Below, piece after piece: positions 26,352-34,405 of a stretch of DNA of 64,000 nt. Below the pieces are notes generated by a model, which worked only from the letters and a program-made list of their open reading frames with translations, did not search any database and had not been told where the DNA came from. The stretch lies in assembly GCF_005871165.1 (NCBI RefSeq), contig NZ_SWKP01000009.1:62001-126000 (forward strand). Reading direction: 5' to 3'. The translations under genes and the position numbers were made by a program. Within the stretch, counting starts at the first letter, position 1. Each line of letters opens with the position of its first letter. The DNA is from Maricaulis alexandrii (GTDB lineage: Bacteria > Pseudomonadota > Alphaproteobacteria > Caulobacterales > Maricaulaceae).

Positions 26352-26393
26352 ATGCTCCATTTTCCCCGGACGCGCACAGCGCGTTCCGGGGCC
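26352..26393. repeat. Inverted repeat, left arm (about 42 bp) flanking a GIY-YIG gene
   Basis: The arm reads GATGCTCCATTTTCCCCGGA then CGCGCACAGCGCGTTCCGGG. The reverse complement recurs at 26845-26886 with only two or three differences. Together they bound a cassette of about 535 bp whose only gene is the GIY-YIG gene. The arm is itself partly palindromic (CCCCGGA...TCCGGGG). Confidence 0.85.
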
Positions 26394-26471
26394 AACCGCA
26401 CCCAAAGAGCCCCATCGCAGAAAGAGAACCCGCGATTGTAGAAATGGTCACAAAATGCAATTATTAATTGC

Positions 26472-26813
26472 ATGACCATGCTTGCTCCCGAAGCCGTCTA
26501 CATCATGGCCAGCCACCCCCATGGCGCCTTCTATGTCGGCCGCACTCGCGACCTGGTCTGGCGCACCTGGCAGCACCGTACTGGCGCCATTCCCGGGCAC
26601 ACCAAACGCTACGGCATCAAACAGCTGGTCTGGTTCGAATGGCATGACGGCTTCGAATCCGCCGCTCACCGGGAGCACCTCATCAAACGCTGGCGACGCG
26701 CCTGGAAGATCAACCTCATCGAAGCCATGAACCCTGGCTGGAAGGACCTCTGGTTCGATATTCGCGGCGATTTCGACGCCCCCATTCCCACCGTGGGCTC
26801 CGTCACCGACTGA
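26472..26813 (+). CDS. Single-domain GIY-YIG nuclease family protein
   Basis: A 113-residue GIY-YIG protein: AVYIMAS (GIY strand), AFYVGRTRDLVWRTWQHR (YVG motif with the conserved Arg), LVWFEWHDGFESAAHREHLI and KRWRRAWKINLIEAMNPGWKD. It is a paralogue of the gene at 17983. It lies inside a cassette bounded by 42-base inverted repeats. ATG 26472 and ATG 26478 are both possible starts. Confidence 0.92.
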   Translation: MTMLAPEAVYIMASHPHGAFYVGRTRDLVWRTWQHRTGAIPGHTKRYGIKQLVWFEWHDGFESAAHREHLIKRWRRAWKINLIEAMNPGWKDLWFDIRGDFDAPIPTVGSVTD

Positions 26814-26844
26814 GATCATCCTGCATCGATAAGCCCAACGCAGG

Positions 26845-26886
26845 TCCCGGAACGCGCTGTGCGCATCCGGGAAAAATGGAGCATCT
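26845..26886. repeat. Inverted repeat, right arm flanking the GIY-YIG gene
   Basis: Reverse complement of the arm at 26352-26393, reading CCCGGAACGCGCTGTGCGCA then TCCGGGAAAAATGGAGCATC on the plus strand. The near identity over about 41 bases makes chance pairing impossible. Confidence 0.85.
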
Positions 26887-26919
26887 CCTTCGAACAACCC
26901 CACTCCCCCACACAAGAAG

Positions 26920-26957
26920 ATTTCCCCCGGACGCGCACAGCGCGTTCCGGGGCCGAC
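26920..26957. repeat. Third copy of the CCCCGGACGCGCACAGCGCG repeat
   Basis: A direct copy of the left arm core (CCCCCGGACGCGCACAGCGC then GTTCCGGGGCC) lies 34 bases beyond the right arm, in the gap before uvrD. It shows that this sequence is a dispersed family and not just the ends of one cassette. Nothing else is seen in the 26814-27079 gap. Confidence 0.75.
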
Positions 26958-27079
26958 CGGATTTTCACCCTGCACCCAACGCGAACAAAACTCGAACAAT
27001 CTCACATCCGCCCCTTTAGCCGCAGCGCCAATCGGTCCACACTGCGCGGTCACACGACTCGCAACGGACGCAGGGCAGG

Positions 27080-29365
27080 ATGTCCAATCTTTCCATTTCC
27101 GACATGGCGCGCCCCGCGCCGCCGACGCCGTATCTTGAAGGCCTGAACGAGCAGCAGCGCGCGGCCGTGGAAGCGGTCGAAGGGCCGGTCCTGGTGCTGG
27201 CCGGTGCGGGGACGGGCAAGACCCGCGTGCTGACGACCCGGCTGGCGCACATCCTGGCGACCGGGCGGGCGCGACCGTGGGAAATCCTCGCCGTGACCTT
27301 CACCAACAAGGCCGCGCGGGAGATGAAGGAACGGGTCGGGCAAATCATCGGCGAGGCTGTCGAAGGCGTGCCCTGGCTGGGCACGTTCCACTCCGTCTCC
27401 GCCCAGATCCTGCGCCGTCATGCCGAATTGGTTGATCTGAAGTCCGGCTTCACCATCCTCGACACGGACGATCAGCTGCGCCTGCTGAAACAGATCCTCC
27501 AGGCGGAGAATATCGACGAAAAGCGTTGGACGCCGCGCCATCTCGCCTCCGTCATCGATGGCTGGAAAAACCGCGGCCTGATGCCGGCCCAACTCAATGA
27601 AGAGGACAAATGGTCCTTCGCCGAAGGGCGCGGGCAGAGCCTCTACCAGATCTACCAGGAGCGCCTGAAACAGCTCAATTGCTGCGATTTCGGCGATCTT
27701 CTCCTGCACACCCTGCACATCTTCAAGGATCATCCGGACGTGCTGGCGACCTATCACGCCAAATTCCGCTATCTCCTCGTCGACGAGTACCAGGACACCA
27801 ATATCGCACAGTATCTCTGGCTGCGCCTGCTGGCCCAGGGCACGGGGAATATCTGCTGCGTGGGCGATGACGACCAGTCCATCTATGGCTGGCGCGGGGC
27901 CGAGGTCGACAACATCCTGCGCTTCGAGAAGGACTTTCCGGGCGCCGAAGTGATCCGCCTGGAACGCAATTACCGCTCCACCGCCCATATCCTGGGCGCA
28001 GCCTCCGGCCTGATCGCGGCCAACCGCTCGCGTCTGGGCAAGACGCTGTGGACCGAGGACGAGGCCGGCGAAAAAGTCCAGGTGCGCGGCATCTGGGATG
28101 GCGAGGCGGAGGCCCGCTATGTCGCCGAAGAGATCGAGAACTGGGTGTCCGGCGGCCGCGCCTATTCTGACACCGCCGTCCTCGTGCGGGCCGCCTGGCA
28201 GATGCGCGCCTTTGAAGACCGTTTCATCATGCTGGGCCTGCCCTACAAGGTGATCGGCGGGCCGCGCTTCTTCGAGCGCGCCGAGATCCGCGACGCCCAC
28301 GCCTATCTGCGCCTGATCCGCTCGCCGGAGGATGACCTCGCCTTCGAGCGCATCGTCAACACGCCCAAGCGCGGCATCGGCGATACCTCGGTCCAGAAGA
28401 TCGCCATGACGGCGCGCCAGATGCAGACCTCAATGACCGAGGCCGCCCGCATCATGGTCGGTACGGACGAGATTCGCGGCAAGGCCCGCACCGCCCTCAC
28501 CGTCTTCCTGCGCGACATGGATCGCTGGCGCGAACAGGCGGAGCAATCGCGCCTCGACGAGCTGGCCGAGATCGTGCTCGACGAAAGCGGCTACACCGCC
28601 ATGTGGCGCGAGGACAAGACGCCCCAGGCCGCCGGCCGGCTGGAAAACCTCAAGGAGCTCGTCCGCTCCATGGGCGAGTACGACACGCTGGAAGCCTATC
28701 TGGAACACGTCGCCCTGCTCACCGATGCCGATCGCGCGCCGGACGAGGACGAGGTCTCCCTGATGACGCTGCACGGCGCCAAGGGGCTCGAATTCCCGCT
28801 CGTCTTCCTGCCGGGCTGGGAAGAGACCGTCTTCCCCTCCCAGCGCTCGCTGGATGAGGGCGGCACGCGCTCGCTCGAGGAAGAACGCCGCCTCGCCTAT
28901 GTCGGCATCACCCGTGCCCGCGAACGCGCCATCATCACCTTCACCGCCAACCGCATGATCTATGGCCGCTGGCAGACCGTGATCCCCTCCCGCTTCATCG
29001 ACGAGCTGCCGATGGATCATGTCGAGGCCCGTTCGGAGACCGGCTATTATGATGGCGGCCCCGGCTTTGAAAGCGTCCGCCAGACCGCCGATGCCAGCGC
29101 GTCCAGCTATTCCAGCCCCGGCTGGAAACGCTATCAGGCCAGCCAGGCCGAAGGTCGCCGCACTTCGGCGCCCACCATCAATGCCAAGGCCACCCTGATC
29201 GAAAGCGGCGATGAGAACGGCCGCTGGAAAAACGGCGACCGCGTCTTCCACGACAAGTTCGGCTATGGCGTGGTGAAGAAGGCCGACGGCTCCAAATACA
29301 CCGTCCGCTTCGACAAGGCGGGCGAAAAGAAGGTGGTGGAGAGTTTCCTGCGGGATTTGCCGTGA
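27080..29365 (+). CDS. uvrD: ATP-dependent DNA helicase UvrD/PcrA
   Basis: A 761-residue superfamily 1A helicase that acts in nucleotide-excision and mismatch repair. Motif I is AGAGTGKT (about 41-48), Ia is AVTFTNKAAREM, II is LLVDEYQDTN, III is GDDDQSIYGWRGA, IV is ERNYRST, V is TLHGAKGLEFP and VI is YVGITRARE. The C-terminal 40 residues (FHDKFGYGVVKKADGSKYTV) form the Tudor-like PcrA/UvrD tail. A bidirectional terminator follows. Confidence 0.97.
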   Translation: MSNLSISDMARPAPPTPYLEGLNEQQRAAVEAVEGPVLVLAGAGTGKTRVLTTRLAHILATGRARPWEILAVTFTNKAAREMKERVGQIIGEAVEGVPWLGTFHSVSAQILRRHAELVDLKSGFTILDTDDQLRLLKQILQAENIDEKRWTPRHLASVIDGWKNRGLMPAQLNEEDKWSFAEGRGQSLYQIYQERLKQLNCCDFGDLLLHTLHIFKDHPDVLATYHAKFRYLLVDEYQDTNIAQYLWLRLLAQGTGNICCVGDDDQSIYGWRGAEVDNILRFEKDFPGAEVIRLERNYRSTAHILGAASGLIAANRSRLGKTLWTEDEAGEKVQVRGIWDGEAEARYVAEEIENWVSGGRAYSDTAVLVRAAWQMRAFEDRFIMLGLPYKVIGGPRFFERAEIRDAHAYLRLIRSPEDDLAFERIVNTPKRGIGDTSVQKIAMTARQMQTSMTEAARIMVGTDEIRGKARTALTVFLRDMDRWREQAEQSRLDELAEIVLDESGYTAMWREDKTPQAAGRLENLKELVRSMGEYDTLEAYLEHVALLTDADRAPDEDEVSLMTLHGAKGLEFPLVFLPGWEETVFPSQRSLDEGGTRSLEEERRLAYVGITRARERAIITFTANRMIYGRWQTVIPSRFIDELPMDHVEARSETGYYDGGPGFESVRQTADASASSYSSPGWKRYQASQAEGRRTSAPTINAKATLIESGDENGRWKNGDRVFHDKFGYGVVKKADGSKYTVRFDKAGEKKVVESFLRDLP

Positions 29366-29376
29366 CCCCGAACGCA

Positions 29377-29406
29377 AAAAGGCCCGGCTGGACAGCCGGG
29401 CCTTTC
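29377..29406. terminator. Bidirectional Rho-independent terminator between uvrD and the OMP gene
   Basis: A 10-base stem, GGCCCGGCTG / CAGCCGGGCC, has A5 on the left and TTTCGCTTT on the right. It serves the two convergent genes, whose stops are 12 and 21 bases away. Confidence 0.85.
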
Positions 29407-29426
29407 GCTTTCATCCGACCTGGGCG

Positions 29427-30206
29427 CTAGAAGTAGAAGCGCACACCGGCCTCGATCACATGGCTGTTGTTCTCAACATCCAGTGATGTCGGGAAGAGAA
29501 CCGAATTGGTCTCAGCATCCCCGGTCATCCGGTAGCGATAGCCGCCAAAGGCCTCCATCGTGTCCGATACCGGATAGGTGCCGCCCAGCATGACCTGGAA
29601 CAGGCTGACCATTTCCGTGTCATCGATCACGGCAACACCCGACGGGCTGTAATCCACCTTCACCTCGGCCAGACCGACGCCCAGACCCGCATAGAAGCCG
29701 ACCGGCAGGTCCTGGACCGTGAAGTCGTAATATCCGTTCACCGCATAGGCCGTCGTGGTGATGTCACCCTGTCCATCGGCCACCAGATCGGCCACGGTCA
29801 CGCCCAGCGGCGCAGAACCCGTGATCAGGACGGCCGCATCCGCGGCACCGATCGCCCCGCCGCCGGCCGTCACATCCATGTGGGTGTCCACATCAGCCGT
29901 GGTGCGCGAAATCTCCAACTCCGCCCGCCAGGCCTCGTTATAGCGATAGCCCAGAGCCCCTGCGAGGAAGCTGCCGGTCTCGAATTCGGTCGTCCAGGCG
30001 ATGTCGGTGCTGGCCGGCAGGACCGTGCCCGGCGGCACGGCCACCCCGTCACCCGTCGCGAAATCGCGCGTCAGGGCGCCGGCATTGTCACTGTCATTCT
30101 GGAAGTTGAAGCCTGCCGATCCGGAGACATAGGTCTGCGCGGAAGCCGCGCCCGAGAGGATCAGCGCGCACGCCGTTCCGTAGAGCAGTTTCGACGACTG
30201 GGTCAT
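29427..30206 (-). CDS. Outer-membrane beta-barrel protein (OmpA/OprF-like small barrel)
   Basis: A 259-residue protein with a signal peptide (residues 1-22, ending ASA), alternating hydrophobic strands throughout and the C-terminal barrel motif VIEAGVRFYF ending in Phe, as BAM substrates need. It is typical of the opacity/porin-like barrel family. AGGAGA lies 7 bases before ATG 30206, which decides the start. It sits alone, with its own promoter region downstream of 30236. Confidence 0.88.
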   Translation of the reverse strand: MTQSSKLLYGTACALILSGAASAQTYVSGSAGFNFQNDSDNAGALTRDFATGDGVAVPPGTVLPASTDIAWTTEFETGSFLAGALGYRYNEAWRAELEISRTTADVDTHMDVTAGGGAIGAADAAVLITGSAPLGVTVADLVADGQGDITTTAYAVNGYYDFTVQDLPVGFYAGLGVGLAEVKVDYSPSGVAVIDDTEMVSLFQVMLGGTYPVSDTMEAFGGYRYRMTGDAETNSVLFPTSLDVENNSHVIEAGVRFYF

Positions 30207-30329
30207 GTCTTCTCCTATCGATTTAGAACGCAATAGGGGTTACGGACAAGGCAAGGCATTGGATTATTAGAAGTTTTTAATTCACAAATCCTCTTGCCAA
30301 GCCGGATGCACGCCCTAGTTTTGCTCCGG

Positions 30330-31244
30330 ATGAGCTCTACCTTTTTTCTGCGTCCCCTCCTGATTGCCGCCCTGGCGCTGAGCCAGCTGGCCTTCCAGGG
30401 CGATCCCCATTCGGACCAGCGACCCATTGCCTGGAACGACCTCCTCGACCGCCCCCGCGAGGCGGCCGACCTGCGCATTTCCTACGGCACGGGTGAACAG
30501 GAATTCGGTGAGCTCTGGCTTCCCGATGGCGACGGCCCCTTCCCGGTCGTGGCGATGATCCATGGCGGCTGCTGGCTGTCCCAGATCCCGGGCACGATCC
30601 TTCAGGACTATCTCGCAGCCGATCTGCGGGCACGCGGCGTCGCGGTGTGGAACCTGGAATATGCCCGCATCGGCCACGAGACCGGAGGCTGGCCCGGCAC
30701 CTTCCAGGATGTCGCCGACGGCATCGATGCCCTGCGCGAGATTGCGCCGGAGCATGATCTGAACCTGGAAAACCTCGTCTTCACCGGCCATTCCGCCGGA
30801 GGCCATCTGGCCCTGTGGGCCGCGGGTCGCGACAGCCTGCCCGAAGACAGCCCCGTCCATGTCGCCGACCCGCTTCTGCCACGCCGCGTCGTGACGCTGG
30901 CGGGCATCAATGACCTGGCCGATTACCGCGAAAACGGCCCGGGCCGCTGCGGCGAGCCGGACACGGTCGACAATCTGATCGGTCCGCTGGAGACCCAGAC
31001 CCCGACCTTGCTGGCCCAGGTCTCCCCCGGCGACATGCCGGCCATCCCGGTGGACCAGATCCTGATCTCCGGCGCCCTCGATCCGATCGTGCCGCCCCGT
31101 CTGGGTGAGCACTATCTCCAGCGCGCGCAGGAACGCGGCGAGACGGTCCGCCACATCGTGCTGCCCGACGCCGGGCATTTCGAACTGATCGACCCGACAG
31201 CGCCCGCCTGGGCGGTGATCCGCGAGACGCTGACACCGGAATAG
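30330..31244 (+). CDS. Alpha/beta hydrolase (carboxylesterase/HSL-like), exported
   Basis: A 304-residue protein with an N-terminal hydrophobic segment (FFLRPLLIAALALSQLAF) likely to be a signal peptide or anchor. The oxyanion motif MIHGGCW, the nucleophile GHSAGGHLALWA, the acid in ISGALDPIVPP and the His in LPDAGHFELI complete the triad. It belongs to the BD-FAE/HSL-like esterases. ATG 30330 is chosen because it begins the hydrophobic segment directly. The substrate is unknown. Confidence 0.9.
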   Translation: MSSTFFLRPLLIAALALSQLAFQGDPHSDQRPIAWNDLLDRPREAADLRISYGTGEQEFGELWLPDGDGPFPVVAMIHGGCWLSQIPGTILQDYLAADLRARGVAVWNLEYARIGHETGGWPGTFQDVADGIDALREIAPEHDLNLENLVFTGHSAGGHLALWAAGRDSLPEDSPVHVADPLLPRRVVTLAGINDLADYRENGPGRCGEPDTVDNLIGPLETQTPTLLAQVSPGDMPAIPVDQILISGALDPIVPPRLGEHYLQRAQERGETVRHIVLPDAGHFELIDPTAPAWAVIRETLTPE

Positions 31245-31302
31245 ACGCCGCGCTTGCCAAGCGCCCGCAAAGCGTCCACACCCACGCGCCAAAGGAGACT
31301 TC

Positions 31303-32163
31303 ATGACCCAGTTCTGGCGCGTGACGACGCATGCGGATTTCGCCCTTCTCGGGAATATTGTCGAGCATCTTGATGATGTTGCGCCGGAGAGCATGACCTC
31401 CTGGTCGCTCTTCGATGAAGGCGATATCGCGCGTCTCGACCTGATCTTCGACATCGAGCCGGACCTGGCCGATGTGCGCCGTTTCGCGAACATTCCCGAC
31501 AGCATGGACCTCACCTGCGAGAAAATGCCGGACGAGGACTGGGTGCGCCTCTCCCTGGCCGGGCTGAAACCGGTCGAGGGTGGCCGTTTCACCCTGTTCG
31601 GTGCCCATGATCGCGACGCCGTGGCCGAAGGCCAGATCGGCATCGAGATCGAGGCCGGGCCGGCTTTCGGCACGGGCCATCACGGCACCACGCGCGGCTG
31701 CCTCATTGCCTTCTCGGAAATGCTGGATGCCGGCGCCTCGCCCAAGACCGTGCTCGATCTGGGCTGCGGCACGGCCGTGCTGGCCATCGCCGCCGCCAAG
31801 ACCCTGCCCGACGCCGATATCCTGGCCTCCGACATCGATCCGGAAGCCGTCACCGAGAGCGCAGAGAATTGCCGCAAGAACGGCACGCCCGGGATCGAGT
31901 GTTTTGTCGCTGAAGGCCTCGACCACGGCCGGTTGGCCGGCCGCAAGTTCGAGCTGATCTTCGCCAACATCCTGGCGCGCGCCCTGATGGAGCTCGCCCC
32001 GGACATTGCGAACGCCCTGGAACCGGGCGGCAAGGTCATCCTGTCCGGCCTGCTGACCGAACAGGAAGCCATGGTCCGCGAGGTCTATGAGGCCGCCGGC
32101 CTCACCGTCCACCGCCAGCCGCCCCTGGAAAACTGGGAAACCCTGGTCGCCGTACGCGACTAG
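31303..32163 (+). CDS. prmA: Ribosomal protein L11 methyltransferase
   Basis: PrmA trimethylates L11 on the ribosome. The 286-residue length is normal. The linker/SAM motif AFGTGHHGTTRGCL and motif I VLDLGCGTAVLAIAAAK, followed by ASDIDPEAV and FANILARALMELAP, identify it. AAAGGAG lies 7 bases upstream of ATG 31303. It overlaps the convergent membrane-protein gene by four bases. Confidence 0.96.
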   Translation: MTQFWRVTTHADFALLGNIVEHLDDVAPESMTSWSLFDEGDIARLDLIFDIEPDLADVRRFANIPDSMDLTCEKMPDEDWVRLSLAGLKPVEGGRFTLFGAHDRDAVAEGQIGIEIEAGPAFGTGHHGTTRGCLIAFSEMLDAGASPKTVLDLGCGTAVLAIAAAKTLPDADILASDIDPEAVTESAENCRKNGTPGIECFVAEGLDHGRLAGRKFELIFANILARALMELAPDIANALEPGGKVILSGLLTEQEAMVREVYEAAGLTVHRQPPLENWETLVAVRD

Positions 32164-32729
32164 AAGGACAGCGCGATGGCCTCACTGAGTTGGGCGCCCC
32201 AGGCAGCACTCGTATTCACGACGGCCACGACCACTATGGCAAACCAGCCCAGAATGAAGGCGCGGGGAATGACTTCCGGCTTTCCGACCAAGTTGTAGAG
32301 CTGGACACCCAACCAGTAGCTTGGTCCGGGCTTCTCCGGCGCATTGAACGGCTCCTCATTTTCGTCACCGAACGGGCGCGGAAATCTGTAGCTGACAAAG
32401 CGTCCTTCCGCTTCCAGCGCCAGATAGGCATCGCGCAACTCCTCGAAACGTTCCGAGGCCGCTGACAGAGCGAAGTGGAAATAGCCGGACGACAACAGAC
32501 CCACGCCACAGATCAGAATGGCGATGGCGACATGGAAGAGCGTCCAATTGCTGGCTTGCGCAGCAGAGAGCGGGTCGCCCAACAGGCTTACGAAGGCCGC
32601 AACCAGTCCGGCGTTCACCAGGACGAGAAGCATTAACCAGCTGTGGAAGAGTCCCGATTCCTTCTGCACCTGCTGGGAAAACTTCTCCCACAGCTGGCTT
32701 TCCTGTTCGAATGTCCAAGACTCTGCCAT
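32160..32729 (-). CDS. Integral membrane protein of unknown function
   Basis: A 189-residue protein with three or four predicted membrane helices: WLMLLVLVNAGLVAAFVSLL, LFHVAIAILICGVGLLSSGY and AFILGWFAIVVVAVVNTSAA. A charged loop of about 70 residues with a Pro/Phe-rich stretch (YRFPRPFGDENEEPFN) lies before the last helix. The N-terminus is amphipathic. I do not recognise the family. It is convergent with prmA. Confidence 0.75.
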   Translation of the reverse strand: MAESWTFEQESQLWEKFSQQVQKESGLFHSWLMLLVLVNAGLVAAFVSLLGDPLSAAQASNWTLFHVAIAILICGVGLLSSGYFHFALSAASERFEELRDAYLALEAEGRFVSYRFPRPFGDENEEPFNAPEKPGPSYWLGVQLYNLVGKPEVIPRAFILGWFAIVVVAVVNTSAAWGAQLSEAIALSF

Positions 32730-32800
32730 TCCTGATCCCCCAGCACCTCAAAGAGGTAGCTGGAAGACCAGGTCGCAATCAAGCGCTGAACGGGTCTGCC

Positions 32801-33182
32801 CTACTCGGCATCGCCCAGCCCCGCGAAAATGTCCGCCAATCCGACCGAGAGGGCGTAGAAATTCTCGCCATCGGCATTGGCGGTCAGGGCCACGGAGACG
32901 CGCGGTTCGGCATAGGTGATCATGAAGGCCCGCCCGCCCGGTGAACCACCGGAATGGGCGGCGTAATGCAGATCGGCGCGCGGGTCATAACCGGCCCAAT
33001 GACCGTCCACATCGCCTAGGCGGGATATCTCCACCAGATCGCCGGCCGCCAGCCGGTCCAGCATCAGAGCCATGCCGCGCGCACTCGCCAAAAGGCCACC
33101 GCCGCCGAACTTGCACTCCGCCGACAGCCCCTCGACCTGCTCCAGCCCCTCGCCCAGGTCGATCCAGTTGGCCGCCTTCACC
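32801..33182 (-). pseudogene. Serine hydrolase (beta-lactamase class C family), C-terminal part
   Basis: The 126 codons from VKAANWIDLGEG to the stop encode the C-terminal third of a penicillin-binding-like serine hydrolase. FGGGGLLASARGMALMLDRL is followed by the HSGGSPGGRAFM motif, the family's KTG-equivalent. The N-terminal two thirds is 10 kb away at 43185-43843. The break is exactly at the duplicated GCCTTCACCG flanking the mobile element. The apparent ATG in front of VKAANW belongs to the element. Confidence 0.9.
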
Positions 33183-33183
33183 G
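33174..33183. repeat. Target-site duplication, left copy
   Basis: GCCTTCACCG, identical to 43185-43194. Both copies encode the VKA of the split serine hydrolase in the same frame, so removing the element and one copy restores the gene. Confidence 0.85.
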
Positions 33184-33187
33184 GCAT

Positions 33188-33203
33188 GTTGGCGCAAATG
33201 CAC
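33188..33203. repeat. Left terminal inverted repeat of the 10-kb element
   Basis: GTTGGCGCAAATGCAC, preceded by GGCAT at the outer edge. The reverse complement is at 43163-43178, where the outer bases are GGCTA read inward. Confidence 0.9.
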
Positions 33204-33433
33204 CAAATTTCATGCCTAGCATCATTATAAATGCATACTATGCTCGATGATCGCTGCAGCGCCTCCGCGAGAAGAACGAAAACACCCTTCGAAACAGTTT
33301 CTTAGCGGAAGCTTGGTTTGCGCCCGGCAGCTGTGGCGATTGTACCGTTTGTAAAACAACGCGCGCTTCACCGGCGCACCCGGCTCACGACCGATGAAAA
33401 TATTGTCGCCTCCATCGCACCGCCACTAGAGCC

Positions 33434-33808
33434 TGACCTGAGCCCCATTTGGTCCCTCATTTGAATTGAGAGTCTGTCATTACGGAGACAGACGATGCGC
33501 AAGAGCAAATTTTCCGAGGAACAGATCATCGCGATCCTGGCTGAACAGGAACGCGGCATGGCGACGGCAGAGGTTTGCCGGCGGCACGGCATCAGCTCGG
33601 CCACGTTTTACAAGTGGAAGGCCAAATTCGGCGGGATGGACGTGTCCGATGCCCGGCGGCTGAAGGTGCTTGAGACCGAGAACGCGCGGCTCAAGAAATT
33701 GCTGGCCGACAGCCTGCTGGACAACTCGGTCCTGAAAGACCTGCTGGGAAAGCATTGACGACGCCCCGGATGAAGCGGGATGCGGCGGTTGGGGTGGGCG
33801 AGCGTTAG
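33434..33808 (+). mobile_element. IS3-family insertion sequence remnant, left end only
   Basis: It starts with the end TGACCTGAGCCCCATTTGGT, typical of the IS51/IS407-like branches. It contains a complete orfA and about 40 bases of orfB (MKRDAAVGVGER), then stops abruptly at 33808, where the efflux-adaptor gene resumes. The right end of the IS is lost. Confidence 0.85.
33495..33758 (+). CDS. IS3-family transposase OrfA
   Basis: An 87-residue OrfA with the HTH (EEQIIAILAEQERGMATAEV then CRRHGISSATFYKWKAKFGG) and the C-terminal leucine-zipper helix (LKVLETENARLKKLLADSLL). In an intact IS, OrfA and OrfB are made as a frameshifted fusion. Here OrfB is truncated after about 12 codons, so no active transposase is possible. 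Confidence 0.92.
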   Translation: MRKSKFSEEQIIAILAEQERGMATAEVCRRHGISSATFYKWKAKFGGMDVSDARRLKVLETENARLKKLLADSLLDNSVLKDLLGKH

Positions 33809-34405
33809 GTCGGGCGCGTCGCCGAGAGATGCGAGCTCACTGCGAGGAACGCCCACAGCAATGAGCTTGTTCTCAACGCCTTCGCGTGCGGCGCTGGCCG
33901 CGATGAGCGCAGCGCGGGCAGCCTGCAGGTCAGCCTCGGGTGTAATTCGCTCTGCAAAAAGCGTTTCCTCACGTGCCAGGGCTTGCTGGGCAAGATTTTC
34001 GGAAGTGGCGGCTGTCAGAAACTCAGCCTTCAGGTCGGCGAGTTCACGGCTGGAGAGGATTGCCAGCGTTTCATTGGGAGAGACGAGATCGCCTTCGGTT
34101 GCTGTGATTTGGATGATCCGCCCGCTCACTTGCGGTGAGACTGCGGCGACGCGATCTGCATCAAACCTCAACTCGGCCGGGAGAGAGAGAAACTGTCTCA
34201 GGGGAGTACGTGTCGCTCGCGCGGTCACAATGCCAGCCTCTGACGCCACCTCCCGGCTTAGCTCAACTTGGGCAGATTGTTCGCCATCATCGTGATCCAC
34301 TTCCGTTGCGGAGGAACGATCCGAGTCTCGGTCCCCACCATTGCCACAAGCGGTAATGGCCAAAGTAGCGGCGATGACCGCGAATAGATGCGGTTTACCA
34401 ATCAT
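33809..34405 (-). pseudogene. Heavy-metal RND efflux periplasmic adaptor (CzcB/CusB-like), truncated
   Basis: About 199 codons remain: a lipoprotein signal (VIAATLAITACG), a His/Asp-rich metal-binding-like stretch (EVDHDDGE), and the lipoyl/barrel-sandwich region (AVSPQVSGRIIQITATEGDL then VSPNETLAIL) with its hairpin. The sequence then runs into the IS3 remnant, so the beta-barrel and membrane-proximal domains are lost. The ATG overlaps the TolC-type gene stop (ATGA), as in czcCBA operons. Confidence 0.88.
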
